A stretch of DNA of 6,061 nucleotides, from contig JARFQS010000101.1 of the NCBI GenBank assembly GCA_029287645.1, positions 1 through 6,061 of the forward strand, read 5' to 3'. Positions 1 through 5,850 of the stretch are shown here, one piece after another; the first letter of the stretch is position 1; every line of letters starts with the position of its first letter. The notes under the pieces are model-generated. The model saw only the letters and a program-made list of their open reading frames with translations, ran no database searches and had not been told where the DNA came from. The position numbers and the translations under genes were made by a program. This DNA comes from Thermoanaerobaculia bacterium (GTDB lineage Bacteria; Acidobacteriota; Thermoanaerobaculia; Multivoradales; JAHEKO01).

Positions 1-2
1 GC

Positions 3-239
3 CTTGCATCTGTTTGTTGGTTGCCTGGAGATAGAGACGATGTGCCGGAGTTGCTCGCCTGTATGCAAATATTTGTACTGCCCTCACTTGCTGAGGGTGA
101 TTCCAATACGCTGCTGGAGGCGATGTCTTGCGGCTTGCCGGTTGTAGCGACTGCGGTTGGTGGGAACACTGAATTGGTAGAACAAGATTTTAATGGCATG
201 CTTGTTCCGGCGAACGACCCAATGTCCCTGGCTCGTGCC
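3..239 (+). other. GT4 glycosyltransferase C-terminal fragment (foreign-looking segment)
   Basis: The 79 codons read LPGDRDDVPELL, then FVLPSLAEGDSNTLLEAM, then GLPVVATAVGGNTELV, then GMLVPANDPMSLARAL. This is the nucleotide-sugar-binding region of a GT-B fold family 4 transferase, with the E-x7-E type motif (AEGDSNTLLEAM) and the usual GLPVVAT and GG(N)xELV strands. The wording is closest, from memory, to sugar transferases of exosortase (XrtA/PEP-CTERM) exopolysaccharide clusters; that subfamily call is tentative. The catalytic N-terminal lobe is off the left edge, and the last ~50-80 residues a GT4 protein would normally have after ARAL are missing. By hand count its GC is ~53% and third-position GC is 39/79. 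The next 79 codons give 65/79, so the segment probably comes from a different genome. Confidence 0.8.
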
Positions 240-1652
240 CTCAAACTCCAGCAGGCCACTCAGATCCTCCTCGGCAAAGTGCTGGTGACGCTCGGAGCGA
301 TCACGGAGAACGAGCTCAACCAGGTCCTGCAGCAGAAGACCCAGGAGACGATCTACGAGCTGTTCAGCTGGCCCGAAGGCGAGTTCCGCTTCGTCCCGGA
401 TGATCTTCCTGAGTTTCCCATGATGCCCATGGCCCTCGATGTCACCAATCTGGTTCTCGAAGGCATGCGGCGGCTCGACGAGGAGAACCACTCCGCCGCC
501 GGCAATGTGGAGGATCAGGCTTCGGCAGACGCCCGTGAGATCGAGGAGACCCTGGCCTCCGATATTCTCGATCCGCTCAGCATCTCGTCTGTCGAGATCC
601 CCAAGGTCGTAGATGATGTGAGTGCCTCACGCGAGCGCTCCAGTGTCATCGAAGAGGACCTCGAAGGCACGATCGCACCCTCGGTGAGAGGTTTCTACGA
701 GACCGCGGCTGCCAAGAAAGACAATCGGGTCAAGCTACTGGCGGCGGTCGCAGCGGGAGTCGTCGTGATCCTGATCGGGGTGATGGCCTACTTCTTCTGG
801 CCGGCGGAGCCCAGCGAGGCGCGAACGCAGGTGCCGCCGGAGAGTGCGCCGCGATTTACCGAGTTCGAGCCTGCTCCCACGCTCGAAGAGGTGGGACTCC
901 TTCCAGCTCCAGAAGGGGAGTCGGACATGGTGGCCACCGCCGACATCGAGCCGCCGGTGCCATCCGGGGAAACTCGGCAGGAAGATCGACTCCGGGCGGA
1001 CTACGAGCGGGAATTGGCCACTCTGCGGAATCAGCTTCGAGAAGCACAGCGAGAGGCCGAAGAAAACAAAGCGCCGGCGGCGACCGAGCTGGCGGGCATT
1101 CAGCTAGCAGCCAATTCCGGCGACCTACCACAGAATATCGGGCGCACGACTGTGGTCGCACCCCAGGAGGATCCAGAGATTCCAATGGAGGAGGTCTCCC
1201 CTGCCGACGACTCCAGCGCTTCCGACATGCTCGGGGCGGCTGCTGTGGACACCGGCGGAGCGACCGACTCGCAAGAACCTCCGACAACCGACCCACTCGA
1301 GTCGGATCTGGTGGCGTCGGCAGTCGAGGCCCTGCCCGAGCAACCCGAGGTGGAGAGGGGCGATCTCGTGCAGCCCGGACCTGGAGTCCAGGCACCGACG
1401 GTCGTCAAGCGACCCCAGCCCCGCTATCCCGATGCGGCTCGCCGCCTTGGTCGAACCGCGGTGGTGATTCTGCGCCTTCTGATCGACGAGCAGGGAAACG
1501 TCGCCGAGATCCAGCAGAACGGACCCAAGGCAGGTATGGGATTCGACCGAGCGGCGGTGGCGGCTGCGGAAAAAACCACCTGGCAGCCCGCCATGGTGGG
1601 AGACGTTCCCGTGAAGATGTGGATCGATCTGAGGATCGAGTTCAAGCCGTAA
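3..1652 (+). CDS. 5'-partial, probably chimeric ORF: GT4 glycosyltransferase fragment joined to DUF4388-like/TonB C-terminal protein
   Basis: The frame is open from position 3 to the TAA at 1650-1652 and has no real start in the window; the TTG at 21 lies inside a conserved glycosyltransferase stretch. Residues are numbered from that TTG. Residues 1-73 are a GT4 C-terminal lobe. Residues ~75-150 look like the C-terminal half of a DUF4388/PATAN domain (LGAITENEL, then ETIYELFSWPEGEFRF). A Lys/Arg-rich stretch (231-238) precedes one membrane helix (~239-260), so the N-terminus should be cytoplasmic. A Pro/Glu/Asp-rich periplasmic linker follows, with a short coiled coil at ~318-350. Residues ~458-543 are a TonB C-terminal domain (PRYPDAARRLGRT, LLIDEQGNV, TTWQPAMVGDVPV). 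TonB proteins carry inner-membrane proton-motive energy to outer-membrane transporters. A cytoplasmic DUF4388 domain on one suggests regulation, which is inference. Third-position GC changes sharply near 240, so the native TonB gene has probably lost its own 5' end here. No T-rich terminator is seen after the stop. Confidence 0.85.
   Translation, partial: LASVCWLPGDRDDVPELLACMQIFVLPSLAEGDSNTLLEAMSCGLPVVATAVGGNTELVEQDFNGMLVPANDPMSLARALKLQQATQILLGKVLVTLGAITENELNQVLQQKTQETIYELFSWPEGEFRFVPDDLPEFPMMPMALDVTNLVLEGMRRLDEENHSAAGNVEDQASADAREIEETLASDILDPLSISSVEIPKVVDDVSASRERSSVIEEDLEGTIAPSVRGFYETAAAKKDNRVKLLAAVAAGVVVILIGVMAYFFWPAEPSEARTQVPPESAPRFTEFEPAPTLEEVGLLPAPEGESDMVATADIEPPVPSGETRQEDRLRADYERELATLRNQLREAQREAEENKAPAATELAGIQLAANSGDLPQNIGRTTVVAPQEDPEIPMEEVSPADDSSASDMLGAAAVDTGGATDSQEPPTTDPLESDLVASAVEALPEQPEVERGDLVQPGPGVQAPTVVKRPQPRYPDAARRLGRTAVVILRLLIDEQGNVAEIQQNGPKAGMGFDRAAVAAAEKTTWQPAMVGDVPVKMWIDLRIEFKP
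1570..1599 (-). terminator. Intrinsic terminator for the minus-strand genes, inside the convergent TonB gene
   Basis: On the minus strand the arms are CCACC, a bulged A, then TGGC, with loop GGGCT, closing with GCCA and GGTGG, followed directly by six T residues (1575-1570). That is a 9-bp GC-rich stem with one bulge and a U-tract, the standard rho-independent form. It starts 80 nt past the TSUP stop codon, so it would end transcripts of the TSUP/ATL series. On the plus strand the same bases have the A-run before the stem, so it acts in one direction only. It lies in codons for the conserved TonB motif TTWQPAMVGD, so a chance origin cannot be excluded. Confidence 0.6.
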
Positions 1653-1679
1653 CCGTCCCGATCCAGTGGGCTGATCCGC

Positions 1680-2429
1680 TCAGCTTCCGAACCAGAGCTT
1701 CAGAGCGAAGAGGACGATCGTCACGGTGACGACGCCCCTGACCCATCGGTGGCCCTTGAGGACCGTGAGGCGGGCTCCGACCAGGCCGCCGACGACGGTT
1801 CCCGCCGCCAGGGTCAATCCCATGAGCCAGTCGACCCTGCCCTGCCAGGCGAACAAGGCGAGAGACATCGCGGTGAAACACAGGACTGTCAGCACCTTGA
1901 CGGCGTTGCCTCGCACCAGGTTCAGACCTACGGCCGAAGTTACGGCGAGGATGAAGAACCCGACTCCGGCTTGCACGAAGCCACCGTAGATCCCGACCAC
2001 GAAGAAGGCCAGGCCCGTCAGGAGGTTGTGCCGCCGAGATCGGCCGTTCACGTCCGTGGGACTGTCTTGCTGTCGACTGTGGGGAGACCATAGAGTCCAC
2101 ACCGACAACGTCAGCATCAACAGGGCGAGAACCCTCTTGAATGCAAGGTCGCTGATGGTCAGTGCGCCCCAGGTCCCGAGGACCGCACCCAGAGTCGCCG
2201 GCGCAGCCGCCCACCAGAGAGAGCTCCAGTCCAGAACTTTGTGGCGCTCGAAGCTCCAGACGGCTGCCACGTTCTGCAAGAGAATGCCGACTCGATTCGT
2301 GCCGTTGGCAACACCAGCCGGCAGCCCCAGGAACATCAGAATCGGCAGAGTCAGGAAAGAGCCGCCTCCAGCGAGGACATTGATCACGCCGGCAATCAAG
2401 CCCGCTCCGAACAGTAGGAGATAACCCAT
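1680..2429 (-). CDS. TSUP family permease (TauE/SafE, sulfite/organosulfonate exporter-like)
   Basis: This 249-residue inner-membrane protein has the two-repeat layout of the TauE/SafE (TSUP) family. The first repeat begins GLIAGVINVLAGGGSFLTLP (10-29) and continues ANGTNRVGI (41-49). The second begins GIYGGFVQAGVGFFILA (146-162) and continues LVRGNAVKVL (171-180). About seven to eight hydrophobic helices are present, and the two halves are split by a hydrophilic loop at ~116-134. Family members move sulfite, sulfonates or similar small organosulfur anions; the actual substrate cannot be read here and no sulfur-metabolism gene adjoins it. The start chosen is the ATG at 2429-2427, which overlaps the TGA of the upstream ATL gene (TGATG) and has AGGGG four bases before it. 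An upstream TTG at 2471 would add 14 hydrophilic residues lying wholly inside the ATL gene and is less likely. The length is typical of the family. Confidence 0.9.
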   Translation of the reverse strand: MGYLLLFGAGLIAGVINVLAGGGSFLTLPILMFLGLPAGVANGTNRVGILLQNVAAVWSFERHKVLDWSSLWWAAAPATLGAVLGTWGALTISDLAFKRVLALLMLTLSVWTLWSPHSRQQDSPTDVNGRSRRHNLLTGLAFFVVGIYGGFVQAGVGFFILAVTSAVGLNLVRGNAVKVLTVLCFTAMSLALFAWQGRVDWLMGLTLAAGTVVGGLVGARLTVLKGHRWVRGVVTVTIVLFALKLWFGS

Positions 2430-2773
2430 CAATCCCCTCGGCTCGTTTCTCTTGTCAGTGGAGGCTCCCAACGATACTCGTTCAGGTCCACGCGCCCAGC
2501 AGAATCGAAAGCCACACCCTCCTCTTCCAGGAGTTGGCGTTGGAAACCCTCCCAGCCGGACTCCGTACGCAAACTCACTTCACCCTTGGCGTTGATCACC
2601 CGGTGCCAGGGCAGGTCCGACCCGCTAGGTAATGCATGCAGTGCATAGCCAACCTGACGCGCCCGTCCAGGCAGGTCCGCCAGTTCCGCGATCTGCCCGT
2701 ACGTGGCGACCCGACCTGCGGGCACACGAGCCACTTGTGCGTAGATCCTTTCGTAGGAGGTTGAGTTGCCCAT
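2429..2773 (-). CDS. atl: Alkyltransferase-like protein (ATL), MGMT-fold DNA damage sensor
   Basis: This 114-residue protein is a single MGMT/Ada C-terminal DNA-binding domain with no N-terminal domain. The alkyl-acceptor motif PCHRV of O6-alkylguanine-DNA alkyltransferases is PWHRV here, with Trp at residue 56, so it cannot accept an alkyl group. Tyr25 (ATYGQIA) and the arginine finger Arg39 (GRARQVGYAL) are in place. As I recall, these numbers match the Tyr25, Arg39 and Trp56 of fission-yeast Atl1, and the C-terminal LNEYRWEPP matches its ending. Known ATLs bind O6-alkylguanine, flip the base and hand the lesion to nucleotide excision repair. The ATG at 2773 has an in-frame TGA 24 nt upstream, so it is the likely start, though no clear Shine-Dalgarno precedes it. 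The gene follows the transporter after 70 nt and overlaps the TSUP start by one base. Its length is normal for the family. Confidence 0.93.
   Translation of the reverse strand: MGNSTSYERIYAQVARVPAGRVATYGQIAELADLPGRARQVGYALHALPSGSDLPWHRVINAKGEVSLRTESGWEGFQRQLLEEEGVAFDSAGRVDLNEYRWEPPLTRETSRGD
2434..2438 (-). promoter_or_regulatory. Ribosome binding site of the TSUP gene, within the end of ATL
   Basis: AGGGG precedes the ATG at 2429 by a 4-nt spacer (ATTG) and sits in the last codons of the ATL gene. With the one-base TGATG stop/start overlap this indicates translational coupling. It decides the ATG at 2429 over the upstream TTG at 2471. Confidence 0.6.
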
Positions 2774-2843
2774 GATCGACCGTCGTCGTCTCGATCAATC
2801 CGCTCCCACCTTCAGGGCTGCTCCGCGAGCCTCCTCGAGCTCC

Positions 2844-4466
2844 TCAATGGAGGATCCCAACGATGGTCGCGGTCAACCAAGAGGCCAAGGCACCACCGAA
2901 CATCGCCTTCAGTCCCACCTTGGCCAGGTCACCCTTTCTCCCCGGAGCCAGCGCACTGATGCCGCCGATCTGGATGCCGATCGAGGAGAAGTTGGCGAAA
3001 CCGCACAGCGCGTAGGTCGAGATGACGATGGCCCTCTCACCCAGCAGATCCTCCTGAATGTAGCTGCCGAGAGTTCCGAAAGCGACGAATTCGTTGAGTG
3101 ACAGCTTCACTCCCAGGAGATTCCCTACCCTCGCCGCATCGGCCCACGGCACACCCATCAACCATGCCAGCGGCCTCAGAAGGGTGCCAAAGAGAGTCTG
3201 CAGCGAACCGGGAAAGATCCCCTGGTACTCACCGACAGCCGGAGACATGCCGCTGGCTGCATAGGCCACATAGGTCCCGCCTAGGAGGCGCCCGTCGATC
3301 AAGCGATCGAGGAGTCCGAAGATCACGTCGACCACCGCGATCAGGGCGATGAACCCGATCAGCATGGCACCGACATTGACCGCCAGCTTGAGGCCATCCA
3401 CGATTCCGTTGGATGCGGCTTCGATGACGTTGCCGCCGCTTTCGATCTCCGGGAGCTGGGCATCACCGGCGGTCTGAGAGTGCTCCTTCTCCGGAAAGAT
3501 GATCTTGCCGATCACCAGTGCCGCCGGCGCAGACATGACACTGGCCGCCACCAGATGGCCGGCTGGCACACCCATGGCGATATAGCCTGCCAGGACCCCC
3601 CCCGCGATCGTCGCGAATCCTCCTACCATGATGGTCAGCAACTCGGATTGGGTCATACCCGCCAGGAAGGGCTTGATCAGGAGGGGAGCCTCCGTCTGTC
3701 CGACGAATACGTTGGCGGTACAGGACAAGGTCTCGGCTCCGCTTGTACCTATGGTCCACCGCATGAAGCGACTGAGCGCTTCGATGACCTTCTGCATGAT
3801 CCCCAGGTAGTACAGGACCCCCATGAAGCCGCCGAAGAAGATGATCGTCGGCAGGACCTTGAAAGCGAACTGCATGCCGAAGCCGGGCCATCCTCCATCC
3901 GGGCCCGGGAAGAAGTACTGGGTATCGGCCAGATTGCCGAACAGGAACTTGGCTCCGTAGTCCGACAGGTTCAGAAAGTTGGCGGCGCCTGTGCTGAAGT
4001 ACTGAAAAGCCCGCTGGCCATGCAGGTTGGTAGAGACCATCCAGCCCACCAGGAGAATGACGACGAAAGCGCCCATGAATCTCTGCGCGCCCGGCGCCAG
4101 GGCGAACCGACGATTCAGCCAGAGAATCACCAGCAAGGCTCCGAGACCGATGAGCAGAGCCTGGGCCGGCAGCTGCGTCGCGAGGGCTCCGAGAGCGAGG
4201 CTCGCGATCAGAATGCCCGCGGCCCTCGGCCATTGGGTACCTCCCTCTGATTGCTTGTCGTCGAGGAGGTAGAGGATCACCAGCAGGCCGAGCAGGCCCA
4301 TTCCGACGAAGCTCCAGAAATCTTCGCGAAGGATGATGAGCGCCAGCACGAACTGCAACCCGATACCCCAGAGAATGGGCCGCAACTTCACATCGCGCCG
4401 GTAGTAGGACATTCCCCACGCGATGCCGAGCAGCGTCACAAGCCCCAGAATGCTGATCCAGTTCAC
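2844..4466 (-). CDS. Concentrative nucleoside transporter (CNT, NupC-type) with enlarged N-terminal membrane region
   Basis: This 540-residue inner-membrane protein belongs to the CNT family, which imports nucleosides with Na+ or H+. The hairpin-1 motif NVFVGQTEAP (252-261) supplies the Gln-Thr-Glu that contact nucleoside in the Vibrio cholerae CNT structure and the Asn and Val backbone of its sodium site. SLNEFVAF (456-463) and GFANFSSIG (489-497) supply the other substrate residues (Glu459, Asn492, Ser495). Residues ~200-325 and ~350-540 make up the conserved core. Bacterial CNTs are usually ~400-425 residues. Here ~100 extra residues (~50-150), with about four hydrophobic segments, lie between the second N-terminal helix and the YFSTGAANFLNLSDYGAKFLFGN-like region (split here at 156-178). 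The GTG at 4466-4464 is chosen because GGAGG lies 7 nt before it. A GTG at 4508 would add 14 Arg-rich residues and is less likely. The exact nucleoside and coupling ion are not certain. Confidence 0.93.
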   Translation of the reverse strand: MNWISILGLVTLLGIAWGMSYYRRDVKLRPILWGIGLQFVLALIILREDFWSFVGMGLLGLLVILYLLDDKQSEGGTQWPRAAGILIASLALGALATQLPAQALLIGLGALLVILWLNRRFALAPGAQRFMGAFVVILLVGWMVSTNLHGQRAFQYFSTGAANFLNLSDYGAKFLFGNLADTQYFFPGPDGGWPGFGMQFAFKVLPTIIFFGGFMGVLYYLGIMQKVIEALSRFMRWTIGTSGAETLSCTANVFVGQTEAPLLIKPFLAGMTQSELLTIMVGGFATIAGGVLAGYIAMGVPAGHLVAASVMSAPAALVIGKIIFPEKEHSQTAGDAQLPEIESGGNVIEAASNGIVDGLKLAVNVGAMLIGFIALIAVVDVIFGLLDRLIDGRLLGGTYVAYAASGMSPAVGEYQGIFPGSLQTLFGTLLRPLAWLMGVPWADAARVGNLLGVKLSLNEFVAFGTLGSYIQEDLLGERAIVISTYALCGFANFSSIGIQIGGISALAPGRKGDLAKVGLKAMFGGALASWLTATIVGILH

Positions 4467-4473
4467 GATCGAT

Positions 4474-4478
4474 CCTCC
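4474..4478 (-). promoter_or_regulatory. Ribosome binding site of the CNT transporter gene
   Basis: A perfect GGAGG stands 7 nt before the GTG at 4466, an ideal spacing. It decides this GTG over the upstream in-frame GTG at 4508, which lies beyond the site and whose extra residues do not resemble a CNT N-terminus. Confidence 0.75.
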
Positions 4479-4479
4479 G

Positions 4480-4493
4480 CGAGCTCGAGCTCG
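4480..4493. repeat. 14-bp perfect palindrome CGAGCTCGAGCTCG
   Basis: It is a perfect self-complementary sequence lying one base upstream of the GGAGG ribosome binding site of the transporter gene. It could fold or bind a protein and so affect translation or transcription. GAGCTC and CTCGAG words also recur elsewhere in this GC-rich DNA, so chance is possible. Confidence 0.4.
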
Positions 4494-4527
4494 ATAGCCG
4501 GCCTCCACCTTCCCCGCTCGACCCCTT

Positions 4528-4550
4528 GTTTGACAATCGACATGGCAAAC
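4528..4550. promoter_or_regulatory. Operator-like imperfect dyad upstream of the CNT gene
   Basis: The arms GTTTGaCA and TGgCAAAC are complementary at 7 of 8 positions and are separated by 7 nt. The centre is ~73 nt before the transporter start. This fits the size of a homodimeric regulator site such as LacI, TetR or GntR types use. No regulator gene is present in the window and no promoter is clearly visible, so it is a candidate only. Confidence 0.25.
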
Positions 4551-4644
4551 GGACGCGAACTGTCACCGAAACGCCCGCGCCATAGTACCGCAGCCAGGAA
4601 GCCGAGCAGTGCTCGACGGCTACAGCCATCGCAATCGAGACGAA

Positions 4645-5841
4645 TCAGCTCGATTCGACTGGATCTTCGAGCTCGTCCTGCCAGTTCAAGGGCGGCTCCA
4701 GCAGCAGGAGTGCCAGCAGCGCTCCCCGCTCCACCATGCTATCCAGCTGAATGAACTCGTGTGTGGCGTGAGCACCCGCTCCCACCGGGCCGAGACCGTC
4801 GAGTGTAGGCGCGAAGAGGCTCGCCACGTTGCCATCGGAGCCTCCTCCCGCCAAGCACTCCTCCAGATCCAGATCTATCTCCTTGGCGATCGCCTGAGCC
4901 CGTCGCCAGAGCAGCCGATTGCGAGGCGTGCGCTCCAGAGGAGGAATGTCTACATCGCCCTCGACCGTCAATACAGCTCCCGGCGTCACGGGTGCGAGGC
5001 TTCGAATCGCCGCCTCGACCTGGCGCGCCTGCTGCGTGGTCAGAACGCGCACATCGACGTCTGCTGTGCTCTCGGGAGCCACCACATTGGGACGCATCCC
5101 CCCATCGATGGTGCCGACGTTGACGGTGATTCCACTGTCCGGGTCATTGAGCGCGAAGAGCTTCTGGACTACATGAGACAGCTCCAGAATCGCGCTCACG
5201 CCCTTGCTCGGCTCGAGACCCGCATGGGCCGCCTTGCCGCTCACCCGGATCGTGAACTGTCCAACACCCTTGCGAGCCGTCTTCAACGCTCCGACTTCCC
5301 CCAACGCCGGTTCGAGTACAAGGACCCGGTCGGCGATCTTCGAGAGTCGCTCCACCGTTCGGCGTGATTCACCGCTACCGATCTCTTCGTCCGAGTTGAC
5401 GAAGACAACAGGCAGGACCTCGGGATCGAGGCCCAGCTGGGCGAGGGCTCGCAATGCGAAGATCATCAGCACCAGACCGCCCTTCATGTCGTAGATGCCG
5501 GGACCCGTCATGCGACCGGCCCGAATGGTGATCGGCATACTGCTCAGCGTTCCGCGGGGCCAGACTGTGTCGCAGTGGCCTATGAGGGCCTGAAGCGGCT
5601 TGCCCCGCGTGCGGTTCCTGGGCACGGCCAACAGGTGTCCTCCGGTCTCGCGGCCGGGAACCTGACGCACTCGGAAGCCGTTGGCCTGAAGCTCCTCGGT
5701 GAGGGCCGCCTGCACAACGGCCTGCGAGGACGGATCCTGTGATGGCGACTCGGCCGAGACCAGGCGCTCGAGAGTCCCGTACATCTCTGCTCGGCAGGAG
5801 CGAAGATAGTCCAGGATTCCTCTGGCCCGTTCCGTCGGCAT
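4645..5841 (-). CDS. M20 family zinc metallopeptidase, carboxypeptidase G2 (glutamate carboxypeptidase)-like
   Basis: This 398-residue protein shows the full set of M20A di-zinc residues. GHCDTVWP gives His89 and Asp91, YDMKGG gives Asp118, and NSDEEIGS gives the general base Glu152 and metal ligand Glu153. LEPAL gives Glu177 and HATHEF gives His361. The order and spacing follow carboxypeptidase G2 (His112, Asp141, Glu175/176, Glu200, His385). The lid/dimer domain lies at ~192-300, with GKAAHAG (His206) and MRPNVVAP (249-256); GGGSDGN (332-338) is the usual substrate-side loop. Family members remove C-terminal glutamate from folates or cut other N-acyl amino acids and dipeptides; the substrate is not certain. 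There is no signal peptide, unlike the exported Pseudomonas enzyme, so it should be cytoplasmic. The ATG at 5841 aligns with family N-termini, but AAGGA abuts it with no spacer. An in-frame TGA at 5853-5851 limits any upstream extension. It follows the upstream ORF after 9 nt, suggesting co-transcription. Confidence 0.95.
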   Translation of the reverse strand: MPTERARGILDYLRSCRAEMYGTLERLVSAESPSQDPSSQAVVQAALTEELQANGFRVRQVPGRETGGHLLAVPRNRTRGKPLQALIGHCDTVWPRGTLSSMPITIRAGRMTGPGIYDMKGGLVLMIFALRALAQLGLDPEVLPVVFVNSDEEIGSGESRRTVERLSKIADRVLVLEPALGEVGALKTARKGVGQFTIRVSGKAAHAGLEPSKGVSAILELSHVVQKLFALNDPDSGITVNVGTIDGGMRPNVVAPESTADVDVRVLTTQQARQVEAAIRSLAPVTPGAVLTVEGDVDIPPLERTPRNRLLWRRAQAIAKEIDLDLEECLAGGGSDGNVASLFAPTLDGLGPVGAGAHATHEFIQLDSMVERGALLALLLLEPPLNWQDELEDPVESS

Positions 5842-5850
5842 TCCTTCGCT

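Larger units (their letters stand above)
4467..4644 (-). other. 178-nt intergenic region between the M20 peptidase and the CNT transporter
   Basis: No convincing gene lies here, and it is the only sizeable gap in the minus-strand series, so it is the likeliest place for a separate transporter promoter. I see no good -35/-10 pair; TACTAT near 4581-4586 (minus strand) is -10-like but lacks a -35. The region holds an operator-like dyad (4528-4550) and a 14-bp palindrome beside the ribosome binding site. Two competing small hairpins (4633-4655 and 4641-4657) overlap the M20 stop codon. Neither hairpin is followed by a T-run, so neither is a typical terminator. Confidence 0.5.

Noticed and set aside
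21..23. TTG at 21 as the start of a 543-residue protein
   Set aside because: The frame is open upstream to the window edge and the TTG lies within the conserved LPGDRDDVPELL stretch of the glycosyltransferase, so the gene is 5'-partial.
856..1395. 179-codon minus-strand open frame inside the TonB-like gene
   Set aside because: Pro/Arg-rich shadow of the acidic linker; no ribosome site or domain.
1653..1679. Terminator between the two convergent stop codons
   Set aside because: Only a five-pair stem with a G-T pair (AGTGG/CCGCT) can be drawn and there is no T-run on either strand.
3480..4250. 256-codon plus-strand open frame antisense to the transporter
   Set aside because: It is a polar, low-complexity translation typical of the reverse strand of a GC-rich membrane-protein gene; no start signal and no recognisable domain.
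4530..4558. Plus-strand promoter from the perfect TTGACA at 4530-4535
   Set aside because: The -10 position holds ACGCGA, far from TATAAT, and no plus-strand gene follows.
3463..4629. 388-codon minus-strand open frame overlapping the transporter
   Set aside because: It is rich in Arg, Ser, Gly and His and has no family features. It is the out-of-frame shadow of the CNT gene, whose own frame contains all the CNT motifs.
4609..5367. 252-codon plus-strand open frame antisense to the M20 gene
   Set aside because: The minus-strand frame carries all the M20 catalytic and zinc-binding residues; the antisense frame has no domain.
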